A DNA stretch of 64,000 bases from Planctomycetota bacterium (GCA_015654675.1 JAATGM010000032.1:124001-188000); one strand, 5' to 3'. Shown: positions 26,297 to 36,290, counted from the stretch's first letter. Notes: generated by a model from the sequence alone, not told the origin. Numbers and translations: made by a program.

Positions 26297-27946
26297 TCAG
26301 TTTGGGTGCGCCGGCGGCGGCAATGGGATCGTCACGTCAGCTGACATGCCGGGAATGGGCAGGGTGATTTGGTCGGCGGTTCGCGGGGGGCAGTTCCGAT
26401 AGCGGTAGAGACGCAGTTCGACGTCGTTCCAGGCGGGATCGGCGCAGCGCAGCGGCCAGCTTGTGAGCAGTTCGAAGCGCGACGAATCGGCGACCGTTTC
26501 TCGAAGGATCGCGCGGGCCGGCGGGTCGGCCTCGGTGTAGTGCGTCGTGGGCAGGGCGGATTCCATCACGATGTACCGAATACCGTAGCGGTCCAATAGT
26601 TGGAGAACGTCCTGGGGCGAATGGACGAACTCCTTCAGGCCGAAGCGCTCGCGCGATGGGCGGGCGTAGAGCAGCTTGCTGGCGCGAAGCGGTATGAGGC
26701 GGTCGCGCGCGACCGGATCAGTGTAGGTGTCGACGACGAACTGCCCGTCGCGGACACCGTCAACGAGAACTAGATCGGCGTCGCCACGATTGAGCAAAGC
26801 CCGCACCGCGACGTCGTAGCGCGGCAGGCGGGGGGGCGGACTGCGCCATGCGGACACCAGCAGCAAAGCAGTGACGAGGGCGGTCACGATTGCGCCGATA
26901 CTCACGCGGGCGAGGTAGATGCCGCAGCAGCTTGCGGCCCAGATGGCCAGCGGCGGAAGGGCAAAAAAGAAGTATCGCGGCTCTTTGGCGGCGATCAGCG
27001 AGGCGAAGGCGGTCCACGTCAAAAACCAGAGCGGCAGAAGGCCGCCGGAAGGTATCGTTCGCGAGCGGATCAGAGAAAAGATTCCAATGGCGGCCAGCAG
27101 CGTCATCGGCCAGCCCGCGGTCTCGCCCAGCTTGGCGAAATAGTAGAACGGGTCGGAGGCGTCGAAATCGATCAGGCGTCCGGTCAGGCCGGCGTAGCGC
27201 CGCGCAAACAGGAAGTACGCGGCGAGCACGGCGGCGGCCAGACAGCCGCTGATGATCGAAGCGGCGCGCATCATCCGAGCTCGCGCGAGCGGGTCGAGCA
27301 GCGCGTGTGCCAACAGCACTGGACCGATGAAGCCGGCCGTCTGTTTCGTCAGCACCGCCATGACGAATGCGGCGGCAGTGGCGTATGCGGGCCATGCGCG
27401 GGCCGACTCGCGGCATTTGCAATACAGCCAGACGGTCAGCAGGGTCCAGAACGTGGCCGGCCATTCGACGAGGACATCGGTGAGCCAAAGTTGTCCGTGC
27501 GGACACGCGAGCAGCAGCAGGGCCGCGAAGAGCCCGGTTCGCCGATCGAACCAGCGCGCGGTTAGCGCGTAGACGAGCACAATCGCGCCGGCCGCCATCG
27601 CGACGACGGCGAATCGCCCCACGACGATCGACACACCGGCAATCGCGAAGAACGCCGCCTCGACGATGCCAAAACCCGGAGGCCAGTAGACGACGAGTCC
27701 GATGGCGGGGTGGCGGAGGTAGTACTCGTTGGCCCAGGCGCGGGCATGGCCGAGCGGAAAGTCGCGAATGAAATCGAGGATGAAAGCGCCGTTCATGGTG
27801 TGCTGCGGCGCGTCGGACCAGCCCAAACCGCCGGCGGAGATGTCGCGACAACCGAAGAGCAGCGTGATGGCGATCAGAAAGATGGCTGCGAGCCAGTCGA
27901 GCGAGCTTCGGGGCGTGGGTCGCGGAGCAGCGTTCGTCGAGTCCAT
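26297..27946 (-). CDS. GT39-family membrane glycosyltransferase
   Basis: 549 residues, starting at ATG 27946 in a TGATG overlap with the recJ stop. It has about 10-12 hydrophobic helices after a Pro-rich N-terminus, an early acidic motif in the first loop (GWSDAPQHTMNG) and HPAIGLVVYWPPGFG, as in PMT_2/ArnT-like transferases that use polyprenyl-phosphate sugars. The C-terminal soluble domain (residues 380-549) includes a PRYDVAVRALLNRGDADLVL segment and a conserved-looking IRYIVMESALP. It probably modifies a surface glycan or protein. Coupling to recJ is unusual and may be only transcriptional. Confidence 0.78.
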   Translation of the reverse strand: MDSTNAAPRPTPRSSLDWLAAIFLIAITLLFGCRDISAGGLGWSDAPQHTMNGAFILDFIRDFPLGHARAWANEYYLRHPAIGLVVYWPPGFGIVEAAFFAIAGVSIVVGRFAVVAMAAGAIVLVYALTARWFDRRTGLFAALLLLACPHGQLWLTDVLVEWPATFWTLLTVWLYCKCRESARAWPAYATAAAFVMAVLTKQTAGFIGPVLLAHALLDPLARARMMRAASIISGCLAAAVLAAYFLFARRYAGLTGRLIDFDASDPFYYFAKLGETAGWPMTLLAAIGIFSLIRSRTIPSGGLLPLWFLTWTAFASLIAAKEPRYFFFALPPLAIWAASCCGIYLARVSIGAIVTALVTALLLVSAWRSPPPRLPRYDVAVRALLNRGDADLVLVDGVRDGQFVVDTYTDPVARDRLIPLRASKLLYARPSRERFGLKEFVHSPQDVLQLLDRYGIRYIVMESALPTTHYTEADPPARAILRETVADSSRFELLTSWPLRCADPAWNDVELRLYRYRNCPPRTADQITLPIPGMSADVTIPLPPPAHPN

Positions 27947-29691
27947 CAGGCCTGCGGGAATTGAAAGTCCTGAATCTGCAGCTCGACCGTGCGACGGCCG
28001 TTGAAGTCATTCACGATGGGTTGAAAAGCGACGCGGCAGCGGCGGTGGTCGCACAGTGTTTCGCGGTGCTTGGCGAGACCGAAGGCGATGCCTTTGCGCA
28101 TGAGGCCATCCTGGCGGAGGGCGACCTGAAGGTGGTCGGATTTTGCGCCGACGGCGCGCGGTTCGCCAACGACGTCGACCCAGGTCGTGGCCAGTCGCGG
28201 TGCGGGGTTGCCGCAGCCGAACGGTTCCATCCGGCCGAGATCCTGCACAAGTTTTTCATCGAGCGCCGCGAGCGAGACTTCGTCGTCGATTTTCAGCTTG
28301 GGCTGCAGGTCGACGGATGTCACGCGTTGAGCAGCATGTTCGTGGAACGCGGCCTTGAAGGCGTCGAAATTGTTCGTATCGATACGCAGGCCGGCCGCCA
28401 TGGCATGCCCGCCGCAGGATGTCAGGTGCGAGCGACAGGCCGATAGCGCGTCATGCAGATGAAAGCCCGGGATACTGCGGGCCGAGCCCTGGCCGGTGCC
28501 GTTGTCGAGGGCAATCAGCACGGCCGGTCGCGAGAACTCGTCGACCAGTCGCGCGGCGACAATGCCGATGACGCCGGCGTGCCATTCGGGCGACGCGAGC
28601 ACGATTGCGCGAGTGCCGTCGCCATCCTGCCCGGTGGCGCGGACCATGTCGCGAGCTTCGGCGACGATGCGGCGTTCGAGCGAGCGGCGAGCGGTGTTGT
28701 GTTGCTCGAGGTTGCGGGCGATGCGGCGGGCCTCGTCGGCGTCTGCGCGGGTGAGCATTTCGACAGCGAGCAGGGCGTGGCCCATTCGGCCGATGGCGTT
28801 CAGGCGCGGTGCAACCTTGAATCCGATGTCGTAGCCGGTGAGTTTCGCGCCCGAAAGACTGGCCGCCTCGATCAGCGCTTTGACGCCGGGAATGCGGCTG
28901 CCGGGCAGCCCCTGCAGCCCGAAGTAGGCGATGATGCGGTTCTCGTCGAGTAACGGGACTACGTCGGCGATCAGTCCGAGAGCGGCCAATCCGGTGGCGT
29001 CGACCAGAAAGTCGCGGAACTCGGGCGTCACGCGCCGGTCGCCGGCGGCGAGCTGGCCGATGGCCCAGGCGAGCTTGAACGCCACGCCCGCGCCGGATAG
29101 ATCGCGGTTTGTGATCGATTCGCCCAGGGCCGGATGGACGATCAGGGTATCGACCGGAAGCGTTTGCCTGCCGTTGGCGTCAGTCGCCGGCGCGTGATGA
29201 TCGGTGATGATCATTTCGACACCGCGTTGCTTCGCGACTGCGGCGGCTTCGAGGGCGGTCACGCCGCAATCGACGCTGACGATTAGTTCGGCTCCATCCT
29301 GAGCGAGACCGCCGACCGCTTCGCAATTCAGGCCGTAGCCCTCTTCGAGTCGTTTGGGGATGTAGTACTCGGCGTGGCCGCCAGCCATGCGGATGGCGTG
29401 CCAGAGAATCGCTACGCCGGTGATTCCGTCGACGTCGTAGTCGCCGTAGAGGACGATTTTTCGGCCGGCGCGGGCCGCATTGAAGATGCGTTCGGCGGCG
29501 ACCAGGGCATTTGGAAGCGATTCGGGACCGCGAAGGTCGGCCAGTTTGGGTCCGAGGAAGCCGCGAATGGCCTCGGGCGCGGCAAGTCCGCGATTATGAA
29601 GTACCTGTGCGAGCACCGGCGAGATGGATAGCTGTTGGGCGATCGCGCCGCGATCAGGCCATGTGGGGGAAATGACCCATTCCTTGGGCAT
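27946..29691 (-). CDS. recJ: Single-stranded-DNA-specific exonuclease RecJ
   Basis: 581 residues from ATG 29691. The DHH phosphoesterase motifs are present: YGDYDVDGITG, IVSVDCGVTALEAA, then IITDHHAP, and SGAGVAFKLAW. The DHHA1 part has HAGVIGIVAARL and SCGGHAMAAGL. An OB-like C-terminal domain follows (FGCGNPAPRLATTWVDV). The length matches bacterial RecJ. It degrades ssDNA 5' to 3' in recombination and mismatch repair. The stop overlaps the next gene's ATG. Confidence 0.96.
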   Translation of the reverse strand: MPKEWVISPTWPDRGAIAQQLSISPVLAQVLHNRGLAAPEAIRGFLGPKLADLRGPESLPNALVAAERIFNAARAGRKIVLYGDYDVDGITGVAILWHAIRMAGGHAEYYIPKRLEEGYGLNCEAVGGLAQDGAELIVSVDCGVTALEAAAVAKQRGVEMIITDHHAPATDANGRQTLPVDTLIVHPALGESITNRDLSGAGVAFKLAWAIGQLAAGDRRVTPEFRDFLVDATGLAALGLIADVVPLLDENRIIAYFGLQGLPGSRIPGVKALIEAASLSGAKLTGYDIGFKVAPRLNAIGRMGHALLAVEMLTRADADEARRIARNLEQHNTARRSLERRIVAEARDMVRATGQDGDGTRAIVLASPEWHAGVIGIVAARLVDEFSRPAVLIALDNGTGQGSARSIPGFHLHDALSACRSHLTSCGGHAMAAGLRIDTNNFDAFKAAFHEHAAQRVTSVDLQPKLKIDDEVSLAALDEKLVQDLGRMEPFGCGNPAPRLATTWVDVVGEPRAVGAKSDHLQVALRQDGLMRKGIAFGLAKHRETLCDHRRCRVAFQPIVNDFNGRRTVELQIQDFQFPQA

Positions 29692-29900
29692 CGAACGCCT
29701 CCGTGAGAATCAGAAGGTTCGGATAGTAAGAGCGTTGCCGAGACCGGTAAAGGGAAAGCGGACGATCCGTCGAATCTATTCCGAGAATCACGCTTCGCGG
29801 GCGAATCGGAGATCGCCGCGAGCTGAATCCTTAATACGAGTCGATTCCCGCCGATGTAAGGACGAGGGGGGCAAACCCCGGAATGCGAGAGGTATCAACG

Positions 29901-30875
29901 ATGTCGCGAACGGCGGGAATGCACAGTGGCGAATCCGATCTGCAGCACTACCTGAAGCAGATCAACGAAGTCGGTCTGCTTACGGCACAGGAAGAAAAGG
30001 ACCTCGCCCGGGCGATTGGCGCGGCGAGCCAGGCCGCGGCACGGTTTGCCTCCCGAGAGATCACGCTTGAAAAGCGTGAAGAGCTGGAGGAAATCGGCAG
30101 TCAGGCCCGCGAACGGATGGTCCGCGCCAACCTGCGACTCGTTGTCAGCATCGCGAAACAGTATCGACGTCGTGGGATGCCGCTTTCCGATCTGATCGAA
30201 GAGGGCAACCTGGGCCTGCTTCGTGCGGTGGAGGGTTTTGATCCGAACCAGGGCGTGCGGTTCAGCACTTATGCGGCATGGTGGATCAAGCAATCGATCA
30301 AGCGGTCGCTCATCAACGGTGTGCAGCCCATTCATATTCCGGCTTACATGGTCGAAATGGTTTCGCGGTGGCGCGAGTCGAACAAAGTGCTGCGCGAGAA
30401 GCTCGGCCGGCCGGCGACGCTGCCGGAGTTGTCCGAGCATTTGCAGATGCCCGAGCGAAAGGTGCGGATCATTCGGAGGGCGGTGCGGGCAGTTTCGACG
30501 GGTGCGACCGGCGGCGACACGGCCGGCGACTCGATGGCCGAGACCATTGCCGATGACCGTACGCCGGCCCCGCAGGACGCGTTGTCGGATTCGCAGCAGC
30601 AGGGACAGTTGGCGGAGTTTTTGACGAACGAGGAGATCAGCGAGCGCGAGTCGATCATTCTGCGACTGCGCTACGGGCTGGATGGCAGTGATCCGCTGAC
30701 ACTCAAGGAGATCGGGCAGCGCATCGGCCTGACGAAAGAGCGCGTGCGGCAGTTGGAGGCGGAGGCGCTGCTGAAGCTGAACTGCCTGATGAGTGGCGAA
30801 CCCATTCCAGATGAACTCAAGCCCGGGCGTGGCAGGGGGCGGATTGGCGCGCGGCGAGCGGCCGAGCAGAACTGA
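29901..30875 (+). CDS. Sigma-70 family sigma factor (RpoD/group 2 type)
   Basis: 324 residues from ATG 29901 (GAGAGG eight bases upstream); ATG 29883 is an alternative. Region 1.2 is LQHYLKQINEVGLLTAQEE. Region 2 has LRLVVSIAKQYRRRG, DLIEEGNLGLLRAVEGFDP and FSTYAAWWIKQSIKR. Region 3 includes LPELSEHLQMPERKVR, and region 4 DPLTLKEIGQRIGLTKERVR. It lacks the long region 1.1 of primary factors; planctomycetes often carry several such short RpoD-like factors. The extreme C-terminus is a basic Gly/Arg tail. The gene is convergent with HMG-CoA lyase, 3 bp away. Confidence 0.9.
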   Translation: MSRTAGMHSGESDLQHYLKQINEVGLLTAQEEKDLARAIGAASQAAARFASREITLEKREELEEIGSQARERMVRANLRLVVSIAKQYRRRGMPLSDLIEEGNLGLLRAVEGFDPNQGVRFSTYAAWWIKQSIKRSLINGVQPIHIPAYMVEMVSRWRESNKVLREKLGRPATLPELSEHLQMPERKVRIIRRAVRAVSTGATGGDTAGDSMAETIADDRTPAPQDALSDSQQQGQLAEFLTNEEISERESIILRLRYGLDGSDPLTLKEIGQRIGLTKERVRQLEAEALLKLNCLMSGEPIPDELKPGRGRGRIGARRAAEQN

Positions 30876-30878
30876 GAC

Positions 30879-31784
30879 TCAACTCACCGATTTGAGACGG
30901 CGCAACTGCCGGCTTGGAAGGTCGCGCCCCAGCAGCTTTTCGATGATGAGCGATGCGGTTGCCAGTTTTGGCAGGTCCACGCCGCATGCGATTCCCATGC
31001 GATTGAACATATAGGCGACGTCTTCGGTCGACACGTTTCCCGCCGCGCCCGGCGCGTACGGACAGCCCCCGAGTCCGCCGGCCGATGCATCGAATGTCGT
31101 GATGCCAAGCTCCAGTCCCGCCAGGACATTCGCCAGGGCCGTACCGTAAGTGTCGTGAAAATGCAGGGCGACCTGCATGGGCGGAACTCGACCGAGCACG
31201 AAGCCGACCGTGCTGAACACGTCGCTCGGGGCGGCGGCTCCAATCGTGTCGCTGATAGAGACTTCGTCGCAGCCCATCGCGAGCAGTGCTTCGCTGACTT
31301 CGAGCACGCGCTCCTTGCGAACCTCGCCCTCGTAGGGGCATACAAACGAAGTCGAGACGTATCCTCGAACGGTCATGCCTGCCTTGAGAGCGGCGGCTGC
31401 AACTTCGGAGAATGTGGTCAGCGACTCGGCGATCGTCATGCCGATGTTTTTCTGCACGAACGTCTCCGACGCGCCGGTGAACACCGCAACGCGTCGAATG
31501 CCGCATTCAATCGCCCGCTCGAGGCCCTTCATGTTGGGGACCAAAGCTGAATAGGTCACGCCCGGCGCGGCCGGCAGTTGTTTAACGAGATCGGCCGCGT
31601 CGGCCAGTTGCGGAATCCGCTTCGGGTTCACGAACGACGTCGCTTCGATATCGCGGAGGCCGGCGTCGACCAGCGCGCGGATGAAGGCGAGCTTTTCGGC
31701 TGTCGGGATCGGCGTGGCTTCATTTTGCAGACCGTCGCGCGGGCCGACTTCGACGATGCGGACCTGGTCAGGAAGCTTCGGCAT
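30879..31784 (-). CDS. liuE: Hydroxymethylglutaryl-CoA lyase
   Basis: 301 residues from ATG 31784, which lies 17 bases inside the end of the biotin-carrier gene. It shows VEVGPRDGLQNE at the start of the TIM barrel, SFVNPKRIPQ, VALHFHDTYGTAL and the active-site loop SAGGLGGCPYAPGAAGN with the catalytic Cys. It cleaves HMG-CoA to acetoacetate and acetyl-CoA, the last step of leucine breakdown. It is the last gene of a five-gene operon. An upstream extension to 31853 is open but would overlap the carrier further and has no RBS. Confidence 0.94.
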   Translation of the reverse strand: MPKLPDQVRIVEVGPRDGLQNEATPIPTAEKLAFIRALVDAGLRDIEATSFVNPKRIPQLADAADLVKQLPAAPGVTYSALVPNMKGLERAIECGIRRVAVFTGASETFVQKNIGMTIAESLTTFSEVAAAALKAGMTVRGYVSTSFVCPYEGEVRKERVLEVSEALLAMGCDEVSISDTIGAAAPSDVFSTVGFVLGRVPPMQVALHFHDTYGTALANVLAGLELGITTFDASAGGLGGCPYAPGAAGNVSTEDVAYMFNRMGIACGVDLPKLATASLIIEKLLGRDLPSRQLRRLKSVS

Positions 31785-32301
31785 CGGAGATCGGCTCCAG
31801 GACTGCCAGGACGGCGTGCATTTCGACCATTTGGCCGGGTAGGCAGGACACACTGGCGACGCGGCCGGCGCGCGGGGCGGCGAGGGTCATTTCCATTTTC
31901 ATGGAGACCATGACGATGAGCGGCTCGTTGGCGGCCACAACTGCGCCGGGGGCGACGTTGACCTTGAGGATCGTGCCGGGCATCGGGGCTTTGATGTCGC
32001 CGGAGACGGTGAGCTTTCCGGCGTGGGCGGCTGCGCGACGACGGCCGGCGGCTGCGTGGAAGCGATGGGCTCGTCCTTCGATCCAGATGTCGATCGCTTT
32101 GCCTTCGCGGGCGAAAAAGAACGGGATGATTCTTCCGTCGATTGCAATTTGGCCTTCGCCTTCAGCGAGCGCGGCAATTTGAATTTCCAGCGAGCGACCA
32201 TCGATCTCGGCCTCGAAGTGGTCGATTCCGCCGGATGCGGGGCGTAATTGCAATTCGACGGGCTTATCGGTGTCGGTTCGCTGAAGAGTGATTTTTGCCA
32301 T
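31768..32301 (-). CDS. Separate biotin carrier subunit of acyl-CoA carboxylase
   Basis: 177 residues from ATG 32301, in a TGATG overlap with the biotin carboxylase stop and preceded by GGAGGGTGGG. The C-terminal 75 residues form a biotinyl domain with the biotin-attachment motif MVSMKMEMTLAAP (Lys about 135) and flanking PMPGTILKV. The N-terminal 90 residues are beta-rich and probably equal the BT (linker) domain of methylcrotonyl-CoA carboxylase alpha. In most bacteria this region is fused to the carboxylase; here it is a distinct protein. It shuttles CO2 between the carboxylase and the beta subunit. Confidence 0.88.
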   Translation of the reverse strand: MAKITLQRTDTDKPVELQLRPASGGIDHFEAEIDGRSLEIQIAALAEGEGQIAIDGRIIPFFFAREGKAIDIWIEGRAHRFHAAAGRRRAAAHAGKLTVSGDIKAPMPGTILKVNVAPGAVVAANEPLIVMVSMKMEMTLAAPRAGRVASVSCLPGQMVEMHAVLAVLEPISDAEAS

Positions 32302-33809
32302 CAGCCCACCCTCCAGCTGGTTGTTGTGGACCACGGTCCAGCGCGATCGATCGCGGCGGCGGCGCCGTTGGTCGCTGCGCCGGTGTTGGCTGCGTGACGC
32401 GAGACCCACGCGGCCGCGATCAATGCGAGATCGGGCGATTCGGCGGGCTTTTCGTTGAGATCGGGATGATCGTTTAGGAAGTGGGTGTGGAGGTCGCCGC
32501 GGGCGAATGCGGGGTGGGCGATGACGCGCTGGAGGAACTCGATGTTGGTCGTGACGCCGAGGACCACGAAGCGGCGCAGGGCCCAGAGAGTGCCGTCGAT
32601 GGCTTCGCGGCGGTCGCGGCCCCAGACGATGAGCTTGGCGAGCATGGGGTCGTAATGAACCGAGACCGTTGAGCCCTCGATCACGCCTGTGTCGACGCGG
32701 ATGTTGGGGCCGACGGGCGGGCGATAGCGGCGAAGGGTTCCGATCGACGGGAAGAAACTGTTGGCCGGGTCTTCGGCGCAGATGCGGCATTCGATGGCGT
32801 GGCCGATCGGACGGAGGGTCTCTTGGGAGAATGGCATGGGCTGGCCGGCGGCGACGAGGATCTGGGCGCGGACGAGGTCTTGCTGGAGCGTCATTTCGGT
32901 GACGGGATGTTCGACCTGCAGGCGGGCGTTGACCTCGAGGAAGTAGAAGTTGCCTTTGTCGTCGACGAGGAACTCGACGGTGCCGGCGCTGGTGTAGCCG
33001 ATGGCCTTGGCTGCTTTGACAGCGGCGTCGCCCATCTTTGCGCGGAGGTCGGGCGTGAGGGCTACCGACGGCGTTTCTTCGATGATTTTCTGGTAACGGC
33101 GCTGGATCGAGCACTCACGCTCGAAGAGATGGGCGGCGTGGCCGTGGTCGTCGCCGAATATCTGGAACTCGATGTGTCGTGGGCGGGCGATGTATTTCTC
33201 GAGGAAGACGCGACCGTCGCCGAAGGCGGCCTGGGCTTCGCGGGCGGCGGCCTCGAGGGCGGCCTGCAGTTCGTATTCGTCTTTCACCAGCCGCATGCCT
33301 TTGCCGCCGCCGCCGGCCGCGGCTTTGACGAGCAGCGGATATCCGACGCGGTTTGCCTCGGCGCGGATTTGATCGATCGGCGTGTCCATCGCCCCGGACC
33401 AGCCGGGGACGACCGGGACGCCGGCTTTTTGCATGGTTTGCTTGGCGAGGACTTTGTCGCCCATGGCGCGAATTGCTTCGGGCTTCGGGCCGATGAAGGC
33501 GATGCCGGCATCGCGGCATTCCTGGGCGAAGTCTTCGTTTTCAGAGAGGAAGCCGTAGCCGGGATGGATGGCTTGGGCGCCGCAGGCGCGGGCGATTTCG
33601 AGGATGCGATCGCCGCGGAGATAGGATTCGGCGGCGGTGACGCCGCCGAGCGGGTAGGCCTCGTCGGCGACGGAGGCGTGCAGGGCGGTGCGATCGGGCT
33701 GCGAATAGACCGCGACGGCGCGGATGTTCATCTGCTGAAGCGTCTGCATGACGCGGACGGCGATTTCTCCGCGGTTGGCGATGAGGACTTTCTTGAACAT
33801 CTCTCCCAT
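32301..33809 (-). CDS. Biotin carboxylase subunit (methylcrotonyl-CoA carboxylase alpha, carboxylase part)
   Basis: 502 residues from ATG 33809, which overlaps the hydratase stop (TGATG); ATG 33800 (MFKKVLI) is an alternative. The ATP-grasp features are complete: KVLIANRGEIAVR, HPGYGFLSEN, KAAAGGGGKGMR, FLEKYIARPRHIEFQ, FLEVNARLQVEHPVTE and EVNAR context for metal binding. The C-terminal 50 residues (AANTGAATNG…GPWSTTTSWRVG) resemble the start of the linker seen in fused MCC alpha subunits. It carboxylates the biotin on the next gene's product using ATP and bicarbonate. Confidence 0.93.
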   Translation of the reverse strand: MGEMFKKVLIANRGEIAVRVMQTLQQMNIRAVAVYSQPDRTALHASVADEAYPLGGVTAAESYLRGDRILEIARACGAQAIHPGYGFLSENEDFAQECRDAGIAFIGPKPEAIRAMGDKVLAKQTMQKAGVPVVPGWSGAMDTPIDQIRAEANRVGYPLLVKAAAGGGGKGMRLVKDEYELQAALEAAAREAQAAFGDGRVFLEKYIARPRHIEFQIFGDDHGHAAHLFERECSIQRRYQKIIEETPSVALTPDLRAKMGDAAVKAAKAIGYTSAGTVEFLVDDKGNFYFLEVNARLQVEHPVTEMTLQQDLVRAQILVAAGQPMPFSQETLRPIGHAIECRICAEDPANSFFPSIGTLRRYRPPVGPNIRVDTGVIEGSTVSVHYDPMLAKLIVWGRDRREAIDGTLWALRRFVVLGVTTNIEFLQRVIAHPAFARGDLHTHFLNDHPDLNEKPAESPDLALIAAAWVSRHAANTGAATNGAAAAIDRAGPWSTTTSWRVG

Positions 33810-34594
33810 CAGCTCTCGGTCCACTTTGGCTTGCGCTTTTCGAGGAACGACTTGAGGCCTTCCTGGCCCTCGTCAGAGACGCGGCGCTCGGCGATTCGCT
33901 TGGCGGTGAGGCCGGCCACGTTTGGCCAGGTCGACGCGAGCACGTCGTCGATCAGGCCCTTGGCGGCGGTGACGGCTTGGGGGCCGTTGGATTTAACTTC
34001 CTTGATGATTTGCTCGAGCCACGCGTCGGCGGCGGCGCGGTCGGGCGCGACGTGCGAGACTAGGCCGATGCGACAGGCGTCAGCGGCTCCGAAGCGCTCG
34101 GCGGTCAAGAAGTAGCGGCGGGCGTGGGTCGCGCCGATCTTATGCAGGGCGTAGGGCGAGATGACGGCGGGGATGATGCCGAGGCGGGCTTCGGTGAAGC
34201 CGAAGATGGCAGATTCAAGAGCGACGGCCATGTCGCAGGCGGCGACGACGCCGGTGCCGCCGCCGAGGGCTGCGCCGTGGACGTTGGCGATGACCGGCTT
34301 GGGGCAGTCGTGAATGGTGCGGAGCATGCGGGCCAGTGATTGGGCGTCGGCGATGTTCTCTTCGAGGGAGTAGCCGACCATTTTCTTCATCCAATGCACG
34401 TCTGCGCCGGCGCAGAATGACTTGCCCTCGCCAGAGAGGACGATCACGCGGGCTTCGTCACGGCGGCCGAGTTCTTCAAAGGCCTGGGTGATTTCCGCGA
34501 TGAGGACTTCGTTAAAGGCGTTATGCAGGTCGGGGCGGTTAAGCGTCACGCGGGCGACGGACGCGGTGATTGCGACTTGAAGGAATTCTGGCAT
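33809..34594 (-). CDS. liuC: Methylglutaconyl-CoA hydratase (enoyl-CoA hydratase family)
   Basis: 261 residues from ATG 34594. Crotonase-fold signatures: GKSFCAGADVHWMKKM, the oxyanion-hole GAALGGGTGVVAACD and FGFTEARLGIIPAVISPY, the last being typical of the 3-methylglutaconyl-CoA subgroup. Downstream, TAERFGAADACRIGLV is also typical. It hydrates 3-methylglutaconyl-CoA to HMG-CoA. It lies between the beta and carboxylase subunits, with a 12-base gap upstream and a TGATG overlap downstream. Confidence 0.92.
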   Translation of the reverse strand: MPEFLQVAITASVARVTLNRPDLHNAFNEVLIAEITQAFEELGRRDEARVIVLSGEGKSFCAGADVHWMKKMVGYSLEENIADAQSLARMLRTIHDCPKPVIANVHGAALGGGTGVVAACDMAVALESAIFGFTEARLGIIPAVISPYALHKIGATHARRYFLTAERFGAADACRIGLVSHVAPDRAAADAWLEQIIKEVKSNGPQAVTAAKGLIDDVLASTWPNVAGLTAKRIAERRVSDEGQEGLKSFLEKRKPKWTES

Positions 34595-34606
34595 GGATCT
34601 CTCGAA

Positions 34607-36223
34607 CTACATTCGGAATACGGCGTGCCGCCGCGCCGGCAGGGGCGCGTTGAGCGCGGCCGCGATGCCGAGGCCCAGCACCATGCGCGTGTCGGCCGGG
34701 TCGATCACGCCGTCGTCCCAGAGCCGGGCCGTGCTGTAGTAGGCGCTGCCTTCGGCTTCATATTTTTCGAGCGTTGGCCGCATGAACTCGCGCTCTTCGT
34801 CGGGCGTCATCGGTTTGGACTTTGCCGCCGCGAGTTGGTCTTTCTTGACCGTGAGCAGCACGTTGGCGGCCTGTTCTCCGCCCATGACGCTGATGCGGGC
34901 GTTGGGCCACATCCAGAGGAAGCGCGGGCCGTAGGCGCGGCCACACATGCCGTAGTTTCCGGCGCCGTAGGAGCCGCCGATGATGACCGTGAACTTCGGG
35001 ACCGCTGCATTGGAGACGGCCGAGACCATTTTTGCGCCGTCTTTGGCGATGCCGCCGGCCTCGAACTTCCGGCCGACCATGAAGCCGGTGATGTTTTGGA
35101 GAAAGACAATCGGCGTGCCGCGCTGGCTGCAAAGCTCGATGAAGTGCGTGGCCTTGAGGGCGCTTTCGGAGAAGAGCACGCCGTTGTTGGCGACGATTCC
35201 GACCGGGTAGCCCCACAGATGGGCGAAGCCGCAGATGACCGTCTCGCCGTAGAGCGCCTTGAACTCGTGGAAGCGGCTGCCATCGACGATGCGGGCGATT
35301 ATCTCGCGGACGTCGTAGGGCTTGCGGATGTCTTTATTGATGATGCCGTGGATTTCGCGCGAGTCGTAGGTTGGTTCCTCGACGGGGCGGACTTCGAGGT
35401 GCGTGCGGCCATGGCGCGGCCGGTTGAGATGGGCGACGATGTTTCGCGTGATGGCGAGGGCGTCTTCGTCGTTGGCGGCGTAGTGGTCGGTGACGCCGCT
35501 GGTTCGGCAGTGGACGTCGGCTCCGCCCAGGTCTTCGGCGGTCACGTCTTCACCGGTGGCGGCCTTCACGAGCGGCGGGCCGCCGAGAAAAATCGTGCCC
35601 TGCTGGCGGACGATGACGCTTTCGTCGCTCATGGCCGGGACGTAGGCGCCGCCGGCGGTGCAGGAGCCGAGGACGACGGCGATTTGCGGTATGCCGAGGG
35701 CCGACATCTGGGCCTGATTGAAGAAGATGCGGCCGAAGTGTTCTTTGTCGGGAAAGACCTCGGCCTGAAGCGGAAGGAACGCCCCGCCGGAATCGACGAG
35801 GTAGACGCAGGGCAGACAGTTTTCGCGGGCGATTTCCTGTGCGCGGAGATGCTTGCGGACGGTGACCGGGTAATACGTTCCGCCTTTCACCGTCGCGTCG
35901 TTGGCGACAATGATGCATTCGCGGCCTTCGACGCGGCCGATGCCGGTGACGATGCCGGCGCCGGGGGCTTCATCGTTGTACATGCCGTTGGCGGCGAGCT
36001 GGCTGAACTCGAGGAACGGGCTGCCTTCATCGAGGAGCTTGTCGATCCGGTCGCGGGCGATGAGCTTGCCGCGCTTGGTGTGTTTCTCGACAGCCGCCGG
36101 TCCGCCGCCCTGCTTGACGCGATCGATTCGCTGACGGAGGTCGGCGACGAGACCCTCCATGTGGGTCTTGTTTTCGGCGAAGACGGGGTCAGCCGGTTTG
36201 ATTTTGGATTCGAGTGGTTCCAT
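34607..36223 (-). CDS. liuB: Methylcrotonyl-CoA carboxylase beta (carboxyltransferase) subunit
   Basis: 538 residues from ATG 36223, the usual length for this subunit. The N-terminal half has [20 protein letters not shown] and [20 protein letters not shown]; the C-terminal half has [38 protein letters not shown] and [15 protein letters not shown], as in MCC-type subunits. It moves the carboxyl group from biotin to 3-methylcrotonyl-CoA. It opens the operon; the 67-base gap to trpG/pabA is a shared divergent promoter region. An isovaleryl-CoA dehydrogenase gene, normally part of this cluster, is not in the window. Confidence 0.95.
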   Translation of the reverse strand: MEPLESKIKPADPVFAENKTHMEGLVADLRQRIDRVKQGGGPAAVEKHTKRGKLIARDRIDKLLDEGSPFLEFSQLAANGMYNDEAPGAGIVTGIGRVEGRECIIVANDATVKGGTYYPVTVRKHLRAQEIARENCLPCVYLVDSGGAFLPLQAEVFPDKEHFGRIFFNQAQMSALGIPQIAVVLGSCTAGGAYVPAMSDESVIVRQQGTIFLGGPPLVKAATGEDVTAEDLGGADVHCRTSGVTDHYAANDEDALAITRNIVAHLNRPRHGRTHLEVRPVEEPTYDSREIHGIINKDIRKPYDVREIIARIVDGSRFHEFKALYGETVICGFAHLWGYPVGIVANNGVLFSESALKATHFIELCSQRGTPIVFLQNITGFMVGRKFEAGGIAKDGAKMVSAVSNAAVPKFTVIIGGSYGAGNYGMCGRAYGPRFLWMWPNARISVMGGEQAANVLLTVKKDQLAAAKSKPMTPDEEREFMRPTLEKYEAEGSAYYSTARLWDDGVIDPADTRMVLGLGIAAALNAPLPARRHAVFRM

Positions 36224-36290
36224 TCAAGGGCTCGCGCCAACGGCTTCGAGTATAATTGGTCTTTGTTCGAATGCACACGACCGAGGCCGC
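36224..36290. promoter_or_regulatory. Divergent promoter region with TATAAT
   Basis: The 67-base gap between the carboxylase operon (-) and the glutamine amidotransferase (+) contains TATAAT at 36251-36256, 35 bases before ATG 36291. No good -35 box sits at the ideal distance, so assignment to the rightward gene is tentative. Confidence 0.35.

Noticed and set aside
32799-34115. 438-codon plus-strand frame across the biotin carboxylase gene
   Set aside because: Antisense shadow; no domain and no RBS.
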